A stretch of 13,441 nt of DNA from Candidatus Nitrosopumilus sp. (GTDB lineage: Archaea; Thermoproteota; Nitrososphaeria; Nitrososphaerales; Nitrosopumilaceae), in assembly GCA_016784625.1 (NCBI GenBank), contig JADHUF010000027.1, positions 1-13,441 on the forward strand, in the 5' to 3' direction. Positions 1 to 6,754 of this stretch are shown here, piece by piece. The position numbers and the translations under genes were made by a program. Under the pieces are notes generated by a model that searched no databases, was not told where the DNA came from, and was given only the letters and a program-made list of their open reading frames with translations. Numbering within the stretch: the first letter of the stretch is position 1; each line of letters starts with the position of its first letter.

Positions 1-39
1 CAATGACTGGAACATATTACTCATGATGTTAAAAAAATC

Positions 40-48
40 TTTTTTTAG
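40..48 (+). promoter_or_regulatory. Possible TATA-like element for the helicase gene
   Basis: A run of T ending in TTTTTTTAG lies 20-28 nt before the GTG/TTG start choices at 66 and 69. The other first genes here have TATA boxes at about this distance and no Shine-Dalgarno, so this may serve as the promoter of a leaderless transcript. A T-run can equally be the terminator of a gene ending just left of the window. Bases 1-65 otherwise hold no supportable feature. Confidence 0.3.
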
Positions 49-65
49 ACCTCATTTAACAAATA

Positions 66-2261
66 GTGTTGAAAATTAAAACAGAATTTAGGTGGAATTC
101 CTCAGAAAACGATTTAATTGATGAATTTTATCGTCCTGTTTTATCTCAAGCAGTTCTATATCAAAGAAAATCAGGATATTTTTCATCAACATCATTTGTG
201 GATGTGTTTAAAGAAATAATTGATTTAATCAACAGAAACGGCAGAATACAATTAATCACTAGTCCAAATATATCTGCCGAAGATAAACAAATTTTTCTAG
301 ATAGTGTAAATGATCCATCAGAAATTCTTTCAAAACAATTTTTTGATGATCTTAAAAAAGATCCAGACAATTCTAAGCATTATTTTGCACAAATAATGGG
401 CTATATGATGAATAATGTAATTGATGGAAAACCACAATTAGAAATTAAAATTGCATTAACAAATGATGGAGAAGGCATTTTTCATGACAAAACAGGAGTT
501 ATTCATCTAAAAAATAAAGAAAAAATTGGTTTTACTGGTTCTAATAATGAAACATATTCTGGATGGAAAAATAACCATGAAAGTTTTGTCGCTTTTTATA
601 GTTGGAAAAATGAATATGAAAAGAAACAGGTTGAAGAAATTCAAGAAGAATTTGATTTGATTTGGAATGAAGAAAAAAACTATCTAAAACTGTACAGTAT
701 TCCCAATGCAGTGAGAGAAAAATTATTACAAATTAGTCCAAAATCTCAAATTGAATTTCAATCCGTTTTCAAAAAAGCATGTGAATCTAAAAAAATTAAA
801 ATTCCAGAAATAAAAAAGACAGAAAATAATGAAGACGAAGACGAATTAAGAGATTATCAAAAAACAGCAATAGTCAAGTGGAAAGAAAATAATTTTCAAG
901 GCATATTTTCAATGGCTACAGGTACAGGAAAAACATTCACTGCTTTTGGATGTATCAATGAATTGCAAAAATCACAAAATCGACTAGTTACAATAATTAC
1001 ATGCCCTATGACTCATTTAGTGGAACAATGGAAAAGTCAACTTAAAAAATATAACAAAATAGTGAAACAAGAATATCAAGTTATTTCTGAACAAAATATT
1101 GTAATTTATGGAGAAACAAAATGGAGAAGGGATTTAGATGATTTAATTACCGATTTTAATCGAAAACTAACATATTCTGGAGAATACCTCGTAAATAATA
1201 TCATAATTTTTGTAACTCATCAAACTGCAAATTCAAATGAATTTATTGAAAAAATAAAAAGTTTCAAGGATACAAAATTATTTTTAATTGCTGATGAAGT
1301 TCACAATATTGGAACAGAAAATAAACAAAAATCTTTGCTTGAGGATTATGAATGTAGATTAGGGTTAAGTGCAACTCCCAAAAGGCATTATGATGATGAG
1401 GGAACTACACGTCTATTTGATTATTTTGGAGATGAAGTGTTTTCATATTCATTACAAAAAGCTATTAACGATAAGTGGTTGTGTGAATATGAATATTGGC
1501 CCACATATGCTGAATTAACCAATGAAGAGATGTCAAAATATAATGAGTTGACTAGAAAAATCGCAGCAAAAATGGGACACAAGCAATCTTCTACTCAGAA
1601 TGATGATGAAAATAGAAATGATCCGGCCAATCAAAGAGCAGATGTAATTGCAAATGCAGATAATAAATTAAAAATATTACAACAAATATGTGAAAAAAAG
1701 GAATGGAATTTTAAACAAGCTTTAATTTATTGTACATCAAATCCAGATCCAGTGCATCTAGGAGATATTACTCAATTAGAAAAAGTAAACGAGTTGTTAA
1801 CAAAACAACACATCACTGTAAGATCAATTACTTATAAAAATCCGACAAAAGATAGACTAGAAATTTTAAATGGACTTGCTATTGGTCACTATAACATCAT
1901 TACAGCAGTAAAATGTCTTGACGAAGGAACTGATGTCCCATCTGCCGAATTAGCAATAATGATGGCAAGTTCTGGAAATCCAAAACAATACATTCAAAGA
2001 AGAGGCAGGGTTTTAAGACAAAGTGAAGATACAGGGAAGAAAAAAGCTGTTATTTACGATATAATTGTTAAGCCCCCTATGGAGTCAACATTTGATCTAC
2101 GTGACAAAAAATTACTGGCAAAGGAATTATTGAGACATAAAGAATTTGCATCTTCTGCAAAAAATGGACCAGATGCAACAAAAATAGTCAAAGATGTTGC
2201 AAATGAGTATGGAATAGATATCGAACATTTAACTGATGAATCAATTAGAGAAATGAAATAG
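66..2261 (+). CDS. PLD-like nuclease domain fused to SF2 (DEAD/DEAH) helicase, Pbe-type phosphorothioate defence effector candidate
   Basis: A 731 aa protein. Residues ~15-205 resemble a phospholipase D-like nuclease domain: an HDK (H140, K142) followed by GSN (158-160) gives an HxK...GSN half-site, so the domain would need to dimerise to form a full active site. Residues ~260-670 are an SF2 helicase of the restriction-enzyme/RAD25 type: LRDYQ (261-265), Walker A ATGTGKT (284-290), DEVH (410-413), SATP (435-438), DEGTDVP (619-625) and QRRGRVLR (644-651). All motifs look intact, so ATP-driven DNA translocation is expected. The start is GTG at 66 or TTG at 69; no ATG lies near and there is no Shine-Dalgarno. 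It is convergent with the minus-strand operon, with 2 nt between stop codons. Within this locus it is the likely effector of the phosphorothioate system, comparable to the helicase of PbeABCD; that assignment is inferred from context. The gene is more AT-rich than the dnd genes. A restriction-type helicase from another system is the main alternative. Confidence 0.85.
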   Translation: MLKIKTEFRWNSSENDLIDEFYRPVLSQAVLYQRKSGYFSSTSFVDVFKEIIDLINRNGRIQLITSPNISAEDKQIFLDSVNDPSEILSKQFFDDLKKDPDNSKHYFAQIMGYMMNNVIDGKPQLEIKIALTNDGEGIFHDKTGVIHLKNKEKIGFTGSNNETYSGWKNNHESFVAFYSWKNEYEKKQVEEIQEEFDLIWNEEKNYLKLYSIPNAVREKLLQISPKSQIEFQSVFKKACESKKIKIPEIKKTENNEDEDELRDYQKTAIVKWKENNFQGIFSMATGTGKTFTAFGCINELQKSQNRLVTIITCPMTHLVEQWKSQLKKYNKIVKQEYQVISEQNIVIYGETKWRRDLDDLITDFNRKLTYSGEYLVNNIIIFVTHQTANSNEFIEKIKSFKDTKLFLIADEVHNIGTENKQKSLLEDYECRLGLSATPKRHYDDEGTTRLFDYFGDEVFSYSLQKAINDKWLCEYEYWPTYAELTNEEMSKYNELTRKIAAKMGHKQSSTQNDDENRNDPANQRADVIANADNKLKILQQICEKKEWNFKQALIYCTSNPDPVHLGDITQLEKVNELLTKQHITVRSITYKNPTKDRLEILNGLAIGHYNIITAVKCLDEGTDVPSAELAIMMASSGNPKQYIQRRGRVLRQSEDTGKKKAVIYDIIVKPPMESTFDLRDKKLLAKELLRHKEFASSAKNGPDATKIVKDVANEYGIDIEHLTDESIREMK

Positions 2262-2263
2262 AA

Positions 2264-2722
2264 TTAACTTCTAGATGCAACAACTGCTTTTATTAAATTC
2301 ATTAGAAGATCTTCATTTTTAATTTTATCCGCATCATTATTAGTTATGATGTTGTAAATTTCCTTAAATCCCGAATATGCATACATCTCACAAATTTTTA
2401 CATATTCTTTTGGATTTTTAATTATATCAAGAGGGTTTGAGGTGTCATTTTTTTTTCTTTGTGAATTTAAATGATCAATTGCCAATGCCCTCATCAAGTT
2501 TCTAGAAGGAGTTTGGAAAACCTTTGCAGGTAAGGAGCCTACACCTGGTACTTTTTTTATCTCGAAACCTTTTGCATAAGCATAAGACATACAAAATATA
2601 AAAACTTCCCAATAATCACATCCAAAAAATGGAGAATATTCTTTATGAGTTAATTCATAGATCTTATCTTTATTATCTGACCCATAATTAACATCAGGAA
2701 AATTAATTTCGTCCAGACTCAT
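2264..2722 (-). CDS. Small Dnd-associated protein (dnd system-associated protein 4-like)
   Basis: Hypothetical protein of ~152 aa, no catalytic motif seen. The N-terminal pattern, DKIYEL then SPFF then an aromatic and Ala-rich helix (CMSYAYAKGFE), recalls the short proteins annotated as dnd/phosphorothioation system-associated protein 4; this is from memory of the family and is tentative. The chosen start is ATG at 2722: it overlaps the stop of the upstream ATPase gene as ATGA and has GGAG 6 nt before it. An ATG 12 nt further upstream (2734, 156 aa) is open but has no such motif. Overlap with the SMC-like ATPase gene implies translational coupling and a shared complex. It ends 2 nt from the convergent helicase gene. 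By position it would be the third member of a PbeABCD-like set. Confidence 0.75.
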   Translation of the reverse strand: MSLDEINFPDVNYGSDNKDKIYELTHKEYSPFFGCDYWEVFIFCMSYAYAKGFEIKKVPGVGSLPAKVFQTPSRNLMRALAIDHLNSQRKKNDTSNPLDIIKNPKEYVKICEMYAYSGFKEIYNIITNNDADKIKNEDLLMNLIKAVVASRS

Positions 2723-4959
2723 TTTGTTCTCCATGATGGAATAAAGTCAATGATTTTTGTACCTTCTGGTTTAGGATCGATTTTTTTATAATCAATTGAA
2801 ACATTTCTTTCTAATAATTCACCAAAAGCAATTTCATCTTCTTCTCTAAATTGGTCATTATTATCAAAGTTTGTTACAGGATCACAAAATTCACTGGAGG
2901 TTGCAAGGAATATTATTTGTTCATCAGGTAAGAAAAAGGGTAACGCCTTACTTAACAGAATCCGTGAAATTCCTGAAACCCTGCCTAGTGGAGTATCTAT
3001 AACTAATGGGAATTTATAGCCTGTTGATTCTTTTAATGCACTAATAAATGAGAGAGCTAGAAATAGTTTTTCACCTTTTGAAAGTGTTGATAATGCAGGA
3101 GTATCTCTATTATCAACTAATGAAACAGAATAATCATTTCTAATAGTAAATGACTTTAATGTACTCTCTCCAGCTTGCTCCTTATACATGATATTTTTAA
3201 AATTATCAAAAGTTTTTTCTTCAACTTCTAATCGAATTTCATTACGTAAATCCTCCAAGGTTTGATTAATAATTTTAGAGATAATATCAAATACAGATTG
3301 TTCATGAGCAATTTTTTTTGCCCTTTCAGTTTTGTTTTCTAATTGTTTCCTTTCTCTCTTCCTTTCTCCAATGTCGCTTCTATTTTTATCGATATTATAG
3401 TGTATTTTCTCTATTTCCTTTACAATTTCCTCATTTAGATTAACAAGATAATCATGGTTTTGGATAAGCTTTTTTAATTCATTATCATCTTTTGCAAACG
3501 TTTGACGTTCACGTCTCTTAGATTGTAGTTCTTCAGATTGTTCCTTAAAATCACGCTTTGCTTTAATGTATCTGCTTTCAGTATCATCAAATGCATTTTT
3601 CATAAATTGAGTTTCATCTCTTAAGATTTGTTCTTGAAAAGATGTTTGCATTTTTAATGCATAATCCAGACCTCTATCTTGTTCCATCGAATCTCTAATT
3701 TGTGTAACTTTTACTCTAGAAGTATTTGTTTCATTTCCTGTTTTATCCAATTCAGATTTGAGATCATTTCCACAAATACATTTACCTAGGTCCAATAGGT
3801 CTTGGGTGAAAATTCGTTTTGAATCATATGGTAAATCTCCTTTAGTTCTTAACTGATCAATTATTTCAGATACGGTTTTTAAAGTGCCCGATAAAAATAA
3901 TAGAGGTCCATTATGAAGTTGAGATTGAAGATATGCTTCTTTTGCTGCATTAAGTTCTGTCCCTAATTTTTCCAATTTTTCAGTCATTAATGTAATTTCA
4001 TTTTCTATAGTTTTGATATTATCAACATTTGAAGTTCTAAATTCCTCAGTTATGTTTGTCAAGTCATTCTTAATTTTATTTTGATCTTCTTCTAATTCCC
4101 TAATTCTCGGATACCCTGATGCAGAATAATAATTAACATCAGTAGAGTCATCCCCCGCATATCTTTCTTTTTCACTTTCAAGAGGATTACCGTCTACATC
4201 AAGAGAATTTTCGTATCTTTCCAATCTTTTGATTTCATTAGTAAGTTTATCGAATTCTTTATCCCCTATTTTTGGCACTGTTGATTCAAGTCGATTTAAA
4301 TGATCAGAAGATTTTGTTAAAAAATTTAATTGAGAAATTTGCTCAACGCCAATCTTAACTGTAGAAATTTCTCTCCAGAAATTTTCAAGGTATTCCCCAT
4401 CGAGAAGAAAATATTGTGATAGTTCAGGAGGTAAGATCCTATTGATCAATGTTTTTGGATTTGATCCCTCTATTGGTGAAAATTCTCTAAAATTCTTTTT
4501 TTTAATTAAAATCTCAAAAGTTGATTCGCTGTCAAGTACTTCAGTCCCTACTGGTAAAACGTATCCCTTCTCCATACCCATTTTTAAAACAGGGCCTTTC
4601 TCAGTGTCTTCATATTCTAAAGGATGTCTCACATAAGTTAAGATTCTCGATACATGATATTCATCATCCCCAATTTTTAATTTGACTTTTACAGACATTG
4701 TTCCTTGATGTTCTTCTTTAATTTCATCAGAAAATGATCTTTCATTTACAATCATTTTACCAATATTTTCATCCATGTGTGGTTCCGCTTTATAGAAACA
4801 CCAGTGGAGAGCATTTAGTATATTTGATTTTCCAGCTCCATTATTTCCTAAAATTACATCAAATCCGGATTTCCTATCTTGAAAGGAAATTGTTTGTTTG
4901 TCATAATATTGCCTGTAATTATACAATTCTACTTCAATAAATCTGGTTTTAGTAGACAC
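2719..4959 (-). CDS. Second DndD-like SMC/Rad50 family ATPase
   Basis: A 746 aa ABC-type SMC-like ATPase. The N-terminal lobe has Walker A GNNGAGKS (38-45), and FLLDGEYLENFW (184-195) lies in the family's conserved segment before the coiled coil. Long charged coiled-coil stretches follow (~210-345 and ~400-575), broken by a central turn with CIC (C394, C396) followed by GNDL. The C-terminal lobe has the ABC signature LSKGEK (626-631) and Walker B PLVIDTP with D655. The architecture is that of DndD, but the gene lies outside the modification operon, next to the 65-67 aa gene and the Dnd-associated gene. It probably acts in the defence (Pbe-like) half of the system rather than in sulfur insertion; this is inferred. 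The start is GTG at 4959, directly after the TAA of the upstream gene, with GAGGA 7 nt before it. The gene overlaps the downstream small gene. A general recombination ATPase is less likely given the context. Confidence 0.88.
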   Translation of the reverse strand: MSTKTRFIEVELYNYRQYYDKQTISFQDRKSGFDVILGNNGAGKSNILNALHWCFYKAEPHMDENIGKMIVNERSFSDEIKEEHQGTMSVKVKLKIGDDEYHVSRILTYVRHPLEYEDTEKGPVLKMGMEKGYVLPVGTEVLDSESTFEILIKKKNFREFSPIEGSNPKTLINRILPPELSQYFLLDGEYLENFWREISTVKIGVEQISQLNFLTKSSDHLNRLESTVPKIGDKEFDKLTNEIKRLERYENSLDVDGNPLESEKERYAGDDSTDVNYYSASGYPRIRELEEDQNKIKNDLTNITEEFRTSNVDNIKTIENEITLMTEKLEKLGTELNAAKEAYLQSQLHNGPLLFLSGTLKTVSEIIDQLRTKGDLPYDSKRIFTQDLLDLGKCICGNDLKSELDKTGNETNTSRVKVTQIRDSMEQDRGLDYALKMQTSFQEQILRDETQFMKNAFDDTESRYIKAKRDFKEQSEELQSKRRERQTFAKDDNELKKLIQNHDYLVNLNEEIVKEIEKIHYNIDKNRSDIGERKRERKQLENKTERAKKIAHEQSVFDIISKIINQTLEDLRNEIRLEVEEKTFDNFKNIMYKEQAGESTLKSFTIRNDYSVSLVDNRDTPALSTLSKGEKLFLALSFISALKESTGYKFPLVIDTPLGRVSGISRILLSKALPFFLPDEQIIFLATSSEFCDPVTNFDNNDQFREEDEIAFGELLERNVSIDYKKIDPKPEGTKIIDFIPSWRTK

Positions 4960-5163
4960 TTATTCTTCCTCAAATGGGAAAAATTTCTTAATAATGGATT
5001 TGTAACGTTCTTTAAAATCAGTATCAGAATCATGCGGGTTTTTAATCTCAAAACTTATCATATCAAAGCAAGTATTTCTTTCATTTTTATTGTCTGTTAA
5101 TGATTCAATTTTTTCAATAATTTTTTTATTTAATTCAGGATATGCTTCAGAACTCACAATCAA
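4960..5163 (-). CDS. Small hypothetical protein at the head of the defence module
   Basis: A charged soluble protein of 65-67 aa with no signal peptide, membrane segment or recognised motif; it ends in an acidic FPFEEE tail. No ATG is available. TTG at 5163 and GTG at 5157 are the possible starts; the TATA box centred 25 nt upstream favours GTG 5157 as a leaderless start. Its TAA stop abuts the GTG of the DndD-like ATPase gene, and both are in the same reading frame. It leads a three-gene transcript and by position would correspond to the first member of a PbeABCD-like module. Function unknown. Support comes from the promoter, the tight junction and the codon use, not from homology. Confidence 0.65.
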   Translation of the reverse strand: MIVSSEAYPELNKKIIEKIESLTDNKNERNTCFDMISFEIKNPHDSDTDFKERYKSIIKKFFPFEEE

Positions 5164-5176
5164 AATATAGAATTAA

Positions 5177-5186
5177 CATATATAAG
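5177..5186 (-). promoter_or_regulatory. TATA box of the three-gene defence transcript
   Basis: On the minus strand this reads CTTATATATG, a good archaeal TATA box, centred ~25 nt upstream of GTG 5157. It sits in the short gap between dndA and the 65-67 aa gene, so the downstream module can be transcribed apart from the dnd operon. Confidence 0.6.
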
Positions 5187-5194
5187 AGTTTAAT

Positions 5195-5200
5195 AAAAAA
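5195..5200 (-). terminator. Possible T-run terminator after dndA
   Basis: On the minus strand a TTTTTT run lies 17 nt after the dndA stop, just before the TATA box of the next unit. Archaeal transcription commonly stops at such runs without a hairpin. With the promoter it would split the locus into two transcripts. Confidence 0.4.
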
Positions 5201-5216
5201 TCATATGTTGTTTTAA

Positions 5217-6380
5217 TCATACTTTTATTTTCTGTAAAGAATTTATCGTGCTAGAAATTTTTTCAACTATAAATTTAATTTCATCTTTTTCATTAAATCT
5301 ACCAAAACCAAATCTAATCGCAGAGTGTATTGTTTCCTCATCTAACCCCAAGGCCAATAACACATGAGAAGGTTCGACATTTTGAGTAGTGCATGCAGAA
5401 CCAGCAGATATTGCAATCTCTTTTGAGATGGAATTGATTATTGCCTTACTTTCAATTCCTGGAAAATAAACATTCAGATTATGAGATAACCTCTTTCTCG
5501 GATGACCGTTTAATTTTCCTCCTATTTTTTCAAATTCACTTAACATCAAATCATTCCATTCTTTGAATTTCTCATTATCTGAATCCATCTCTTTTACCGC
5601 AATCTCCATTGCATTGCCAAATCCTATAATTCCCGGTACATTCAATGTCCCCGAACGAATGTTTCTCTCTTGACCACCACCATGGAATAATCCATCAGGC
5701 TTTACTCTGGGATTTACTCCTCGCACATACAAAGCACCAATCCCTTTTGGACCATACATTTTATGCGCTGAAAATGACATCAAATCAATATTCATTTTCT
5801 CGACATTCATTGGAATATGGCCTACTGCTTGTGCAGCATCTGTGTGAAAAATAACCTCATGTTCATGTGCAATTTTTCCAATGGATTTAATATCTGCAAT
5901 TGTTCCAATCTCATTATTTGCAGTCATGATACTAATCATTACGGTCTCATCAGTAATGGAATCTTCTAATTCTTTAAGATCAATTTCACCAAACTCATTA
6001 ACTGGTAGATAAGTTACTTTTTTTCCAAGACTTTCTAGATGTCTTGCAGTATCAAGGACAGCCTTGTGTTCTGTAACACATGTAATCAAATGATTTCCTC
6101 TATCAGCATACTTGGTCATCGTTCCAATTAATGCAATGTTATCAGACTCTGTAGCCCCTGAAGTAAATACAATCTCATCATGTCTTGCACCAATTGCATT
6201 TGCAATTTTCTCACGTGCATCCTCAACTGCTACTGATGCTTCATATCCAAACGGATGATCCAAGCTTGACGCATTACCAAACTTTTCACTAAAGTATGGT
6301 AGCATCTCCTCTAAAACTCTAGGATCCACAGGAGTTGTGGCATGATGATCAAGATAAATTGGGAATTTAATTTCACTCAA
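5217..6380 (-). CDS. dndA: DndA, cysteine desulfurase of the phosphorothioation system
   Basis: A 387 aa IscS/NifS-type PLP enzyme, usual length, that removes sulfur from L-cysteine as a protein-bound persulfide and passes it to DndC. Seen: YLDHHATTPVDP (9-20), GATES (75-79), H105, D181 and Q184 of the cofactor pocket, the Schiff-base lysine K207 in SAHKMYGPKG, GGGQERNIRSGT (233-244), and catalytic C329 in SAGSACTTQNVEPSHVL, the mobile loop of the IscS class. Start TTG at 6380 overlaps the dndE stop as TTGA; no ATG is available before Met26 and the N-terminus fits the family from this point. It is the last gene of dndBCDEA, the archaeal order, whereas many bacterial operons rely on a distant iscS. 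A housekeeping Fe-S cluster role cannot be excluded, but its place in the operon argues for DndA. Confidence 0.93.
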   Translation of the reverse strand: MSEIKFPIYLDHHATTPVDPRVLEEMLPYFSEKFGNASSLDHPFGYEASVAVEDAREKIANAIGARHDEIVFTSGATESDNIALIGTMTKYADRGNHLITCVTEHKAVLDTARHLESLGKKVTYLPVNEFGEIDLKELEDSITDETVMISIMTANNEIGTIADIKSIGKIAHEHEVIFHTDAAQAVGHIPMNVEKMNIDLMSFSAHKMYGPKGIGALYVRGVNPRVKPDGLFHGGGQERNIRSGTLNVPGIIGFGNAMEIAVKEMDSDNEKFKEWNDLMLSEFEKIGGKLNGHPRKRLSHNLNVYFPGIESKAIINSISKEIAISAGSACTTQNVEPSHVLLALGLDEETIHSAIRFGFGRFNEKDEIKFIVEKISSTINSLQKIKV

Positions 6381-6754
6381 TGTGCTCTCTCAACTTCAAT
6401 CATTTCATGGAAATTTGACAAGTCATGAATCCTTGCAAATAATGCAATTGTTCCTCGATTCAAGTGAGCCTTTAACATTTTGTTTAACATTTGTGAATCC
6501 AAAGTTAGGTTATCTGTTTTTAATCGCTGTATCATAAGTGCACGAAATACATCTTCATATTCTCCAAACAATACAAGGGGACTAATTTCAGAGCCCTTCT
6601 CATCAAATTCTTCAGGATTTGGGACAGATTTATCCTTTAGAGAAAGACATAGAGAAAATCGGGCCAAAATATTGGGAGTCAGCCCTGTTCTCTTCTTCAT
6701 TGTTCCAAGCAAGTTTTGTGAGCGAAAGCTCATTCGGATTCTATTAAATCGCAA
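6377..6754 (-). CDS. dndE: DndE, phosphorothioation protein
   Basis: A 125 aa protein carrying the DndE hallmark: an N-terminal segment, then KKRTGLTPNILARFSLCLSL (20-39), a P-N-P segment, and a basic C-terminal helix. DndE acts with DndC and DndD during sulfur insertion, and bacterial homologues have been linked to binding of nicked double-stranded DNA. The start chosen is TTG at 6754, overlapping dndD by 11 nt, because GGGGAG lies 7 nt before it and the residues it adds (RFNRIR) fit family N-termini. The alternative ATG at 6733 has no Shine-Dalgarno. The gene overlaps dndA by 4 nt. No truncation is seen. Confidence 0.9.
   Translation of the reverse strand: MRFNRIRMSFRSQNLLGTMKKRTGLTPNILARFSLCLSLKDKSVPNPEEFDEKGSEISPLVLFGEYEDVFRALMIQRLKTDNLTLDSQMLNKMLKAHLNRGTIALFARIHDLSNFHEMIEVERAH

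Noticed and set aside
3..26. Possible 3' tail of a gene at the left edge
   Set aside because: One frame reads a few codons to TGA at 24-26, but this is too short to separate from chance; the T-run after it could be a terminator or promoter.
394..396. CxC turn in the second SMC-like ATPase as a Rad50 zinc hook (residue numbers)
   Set aside because: Rad50 hooks are CxxC; CIC followed by GND is a different pattern, so zinc-mediated dimerisation is not claimed.
66..2261. Helicase as part of DISARM, BREX or type III restriction
   Set aside because: No methyltransferase, PglZ, Lon-like or DUF1998 partner is present, and the neighbours are all phosphorothioation genes.
5217..6380. Housekeeping IscS for Fe-S clusters
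   Set aside because: It overlaps dndE by 4 nt within dndBCDEA and no iscU or other isc/suf gene is present, so DndA is the better call.
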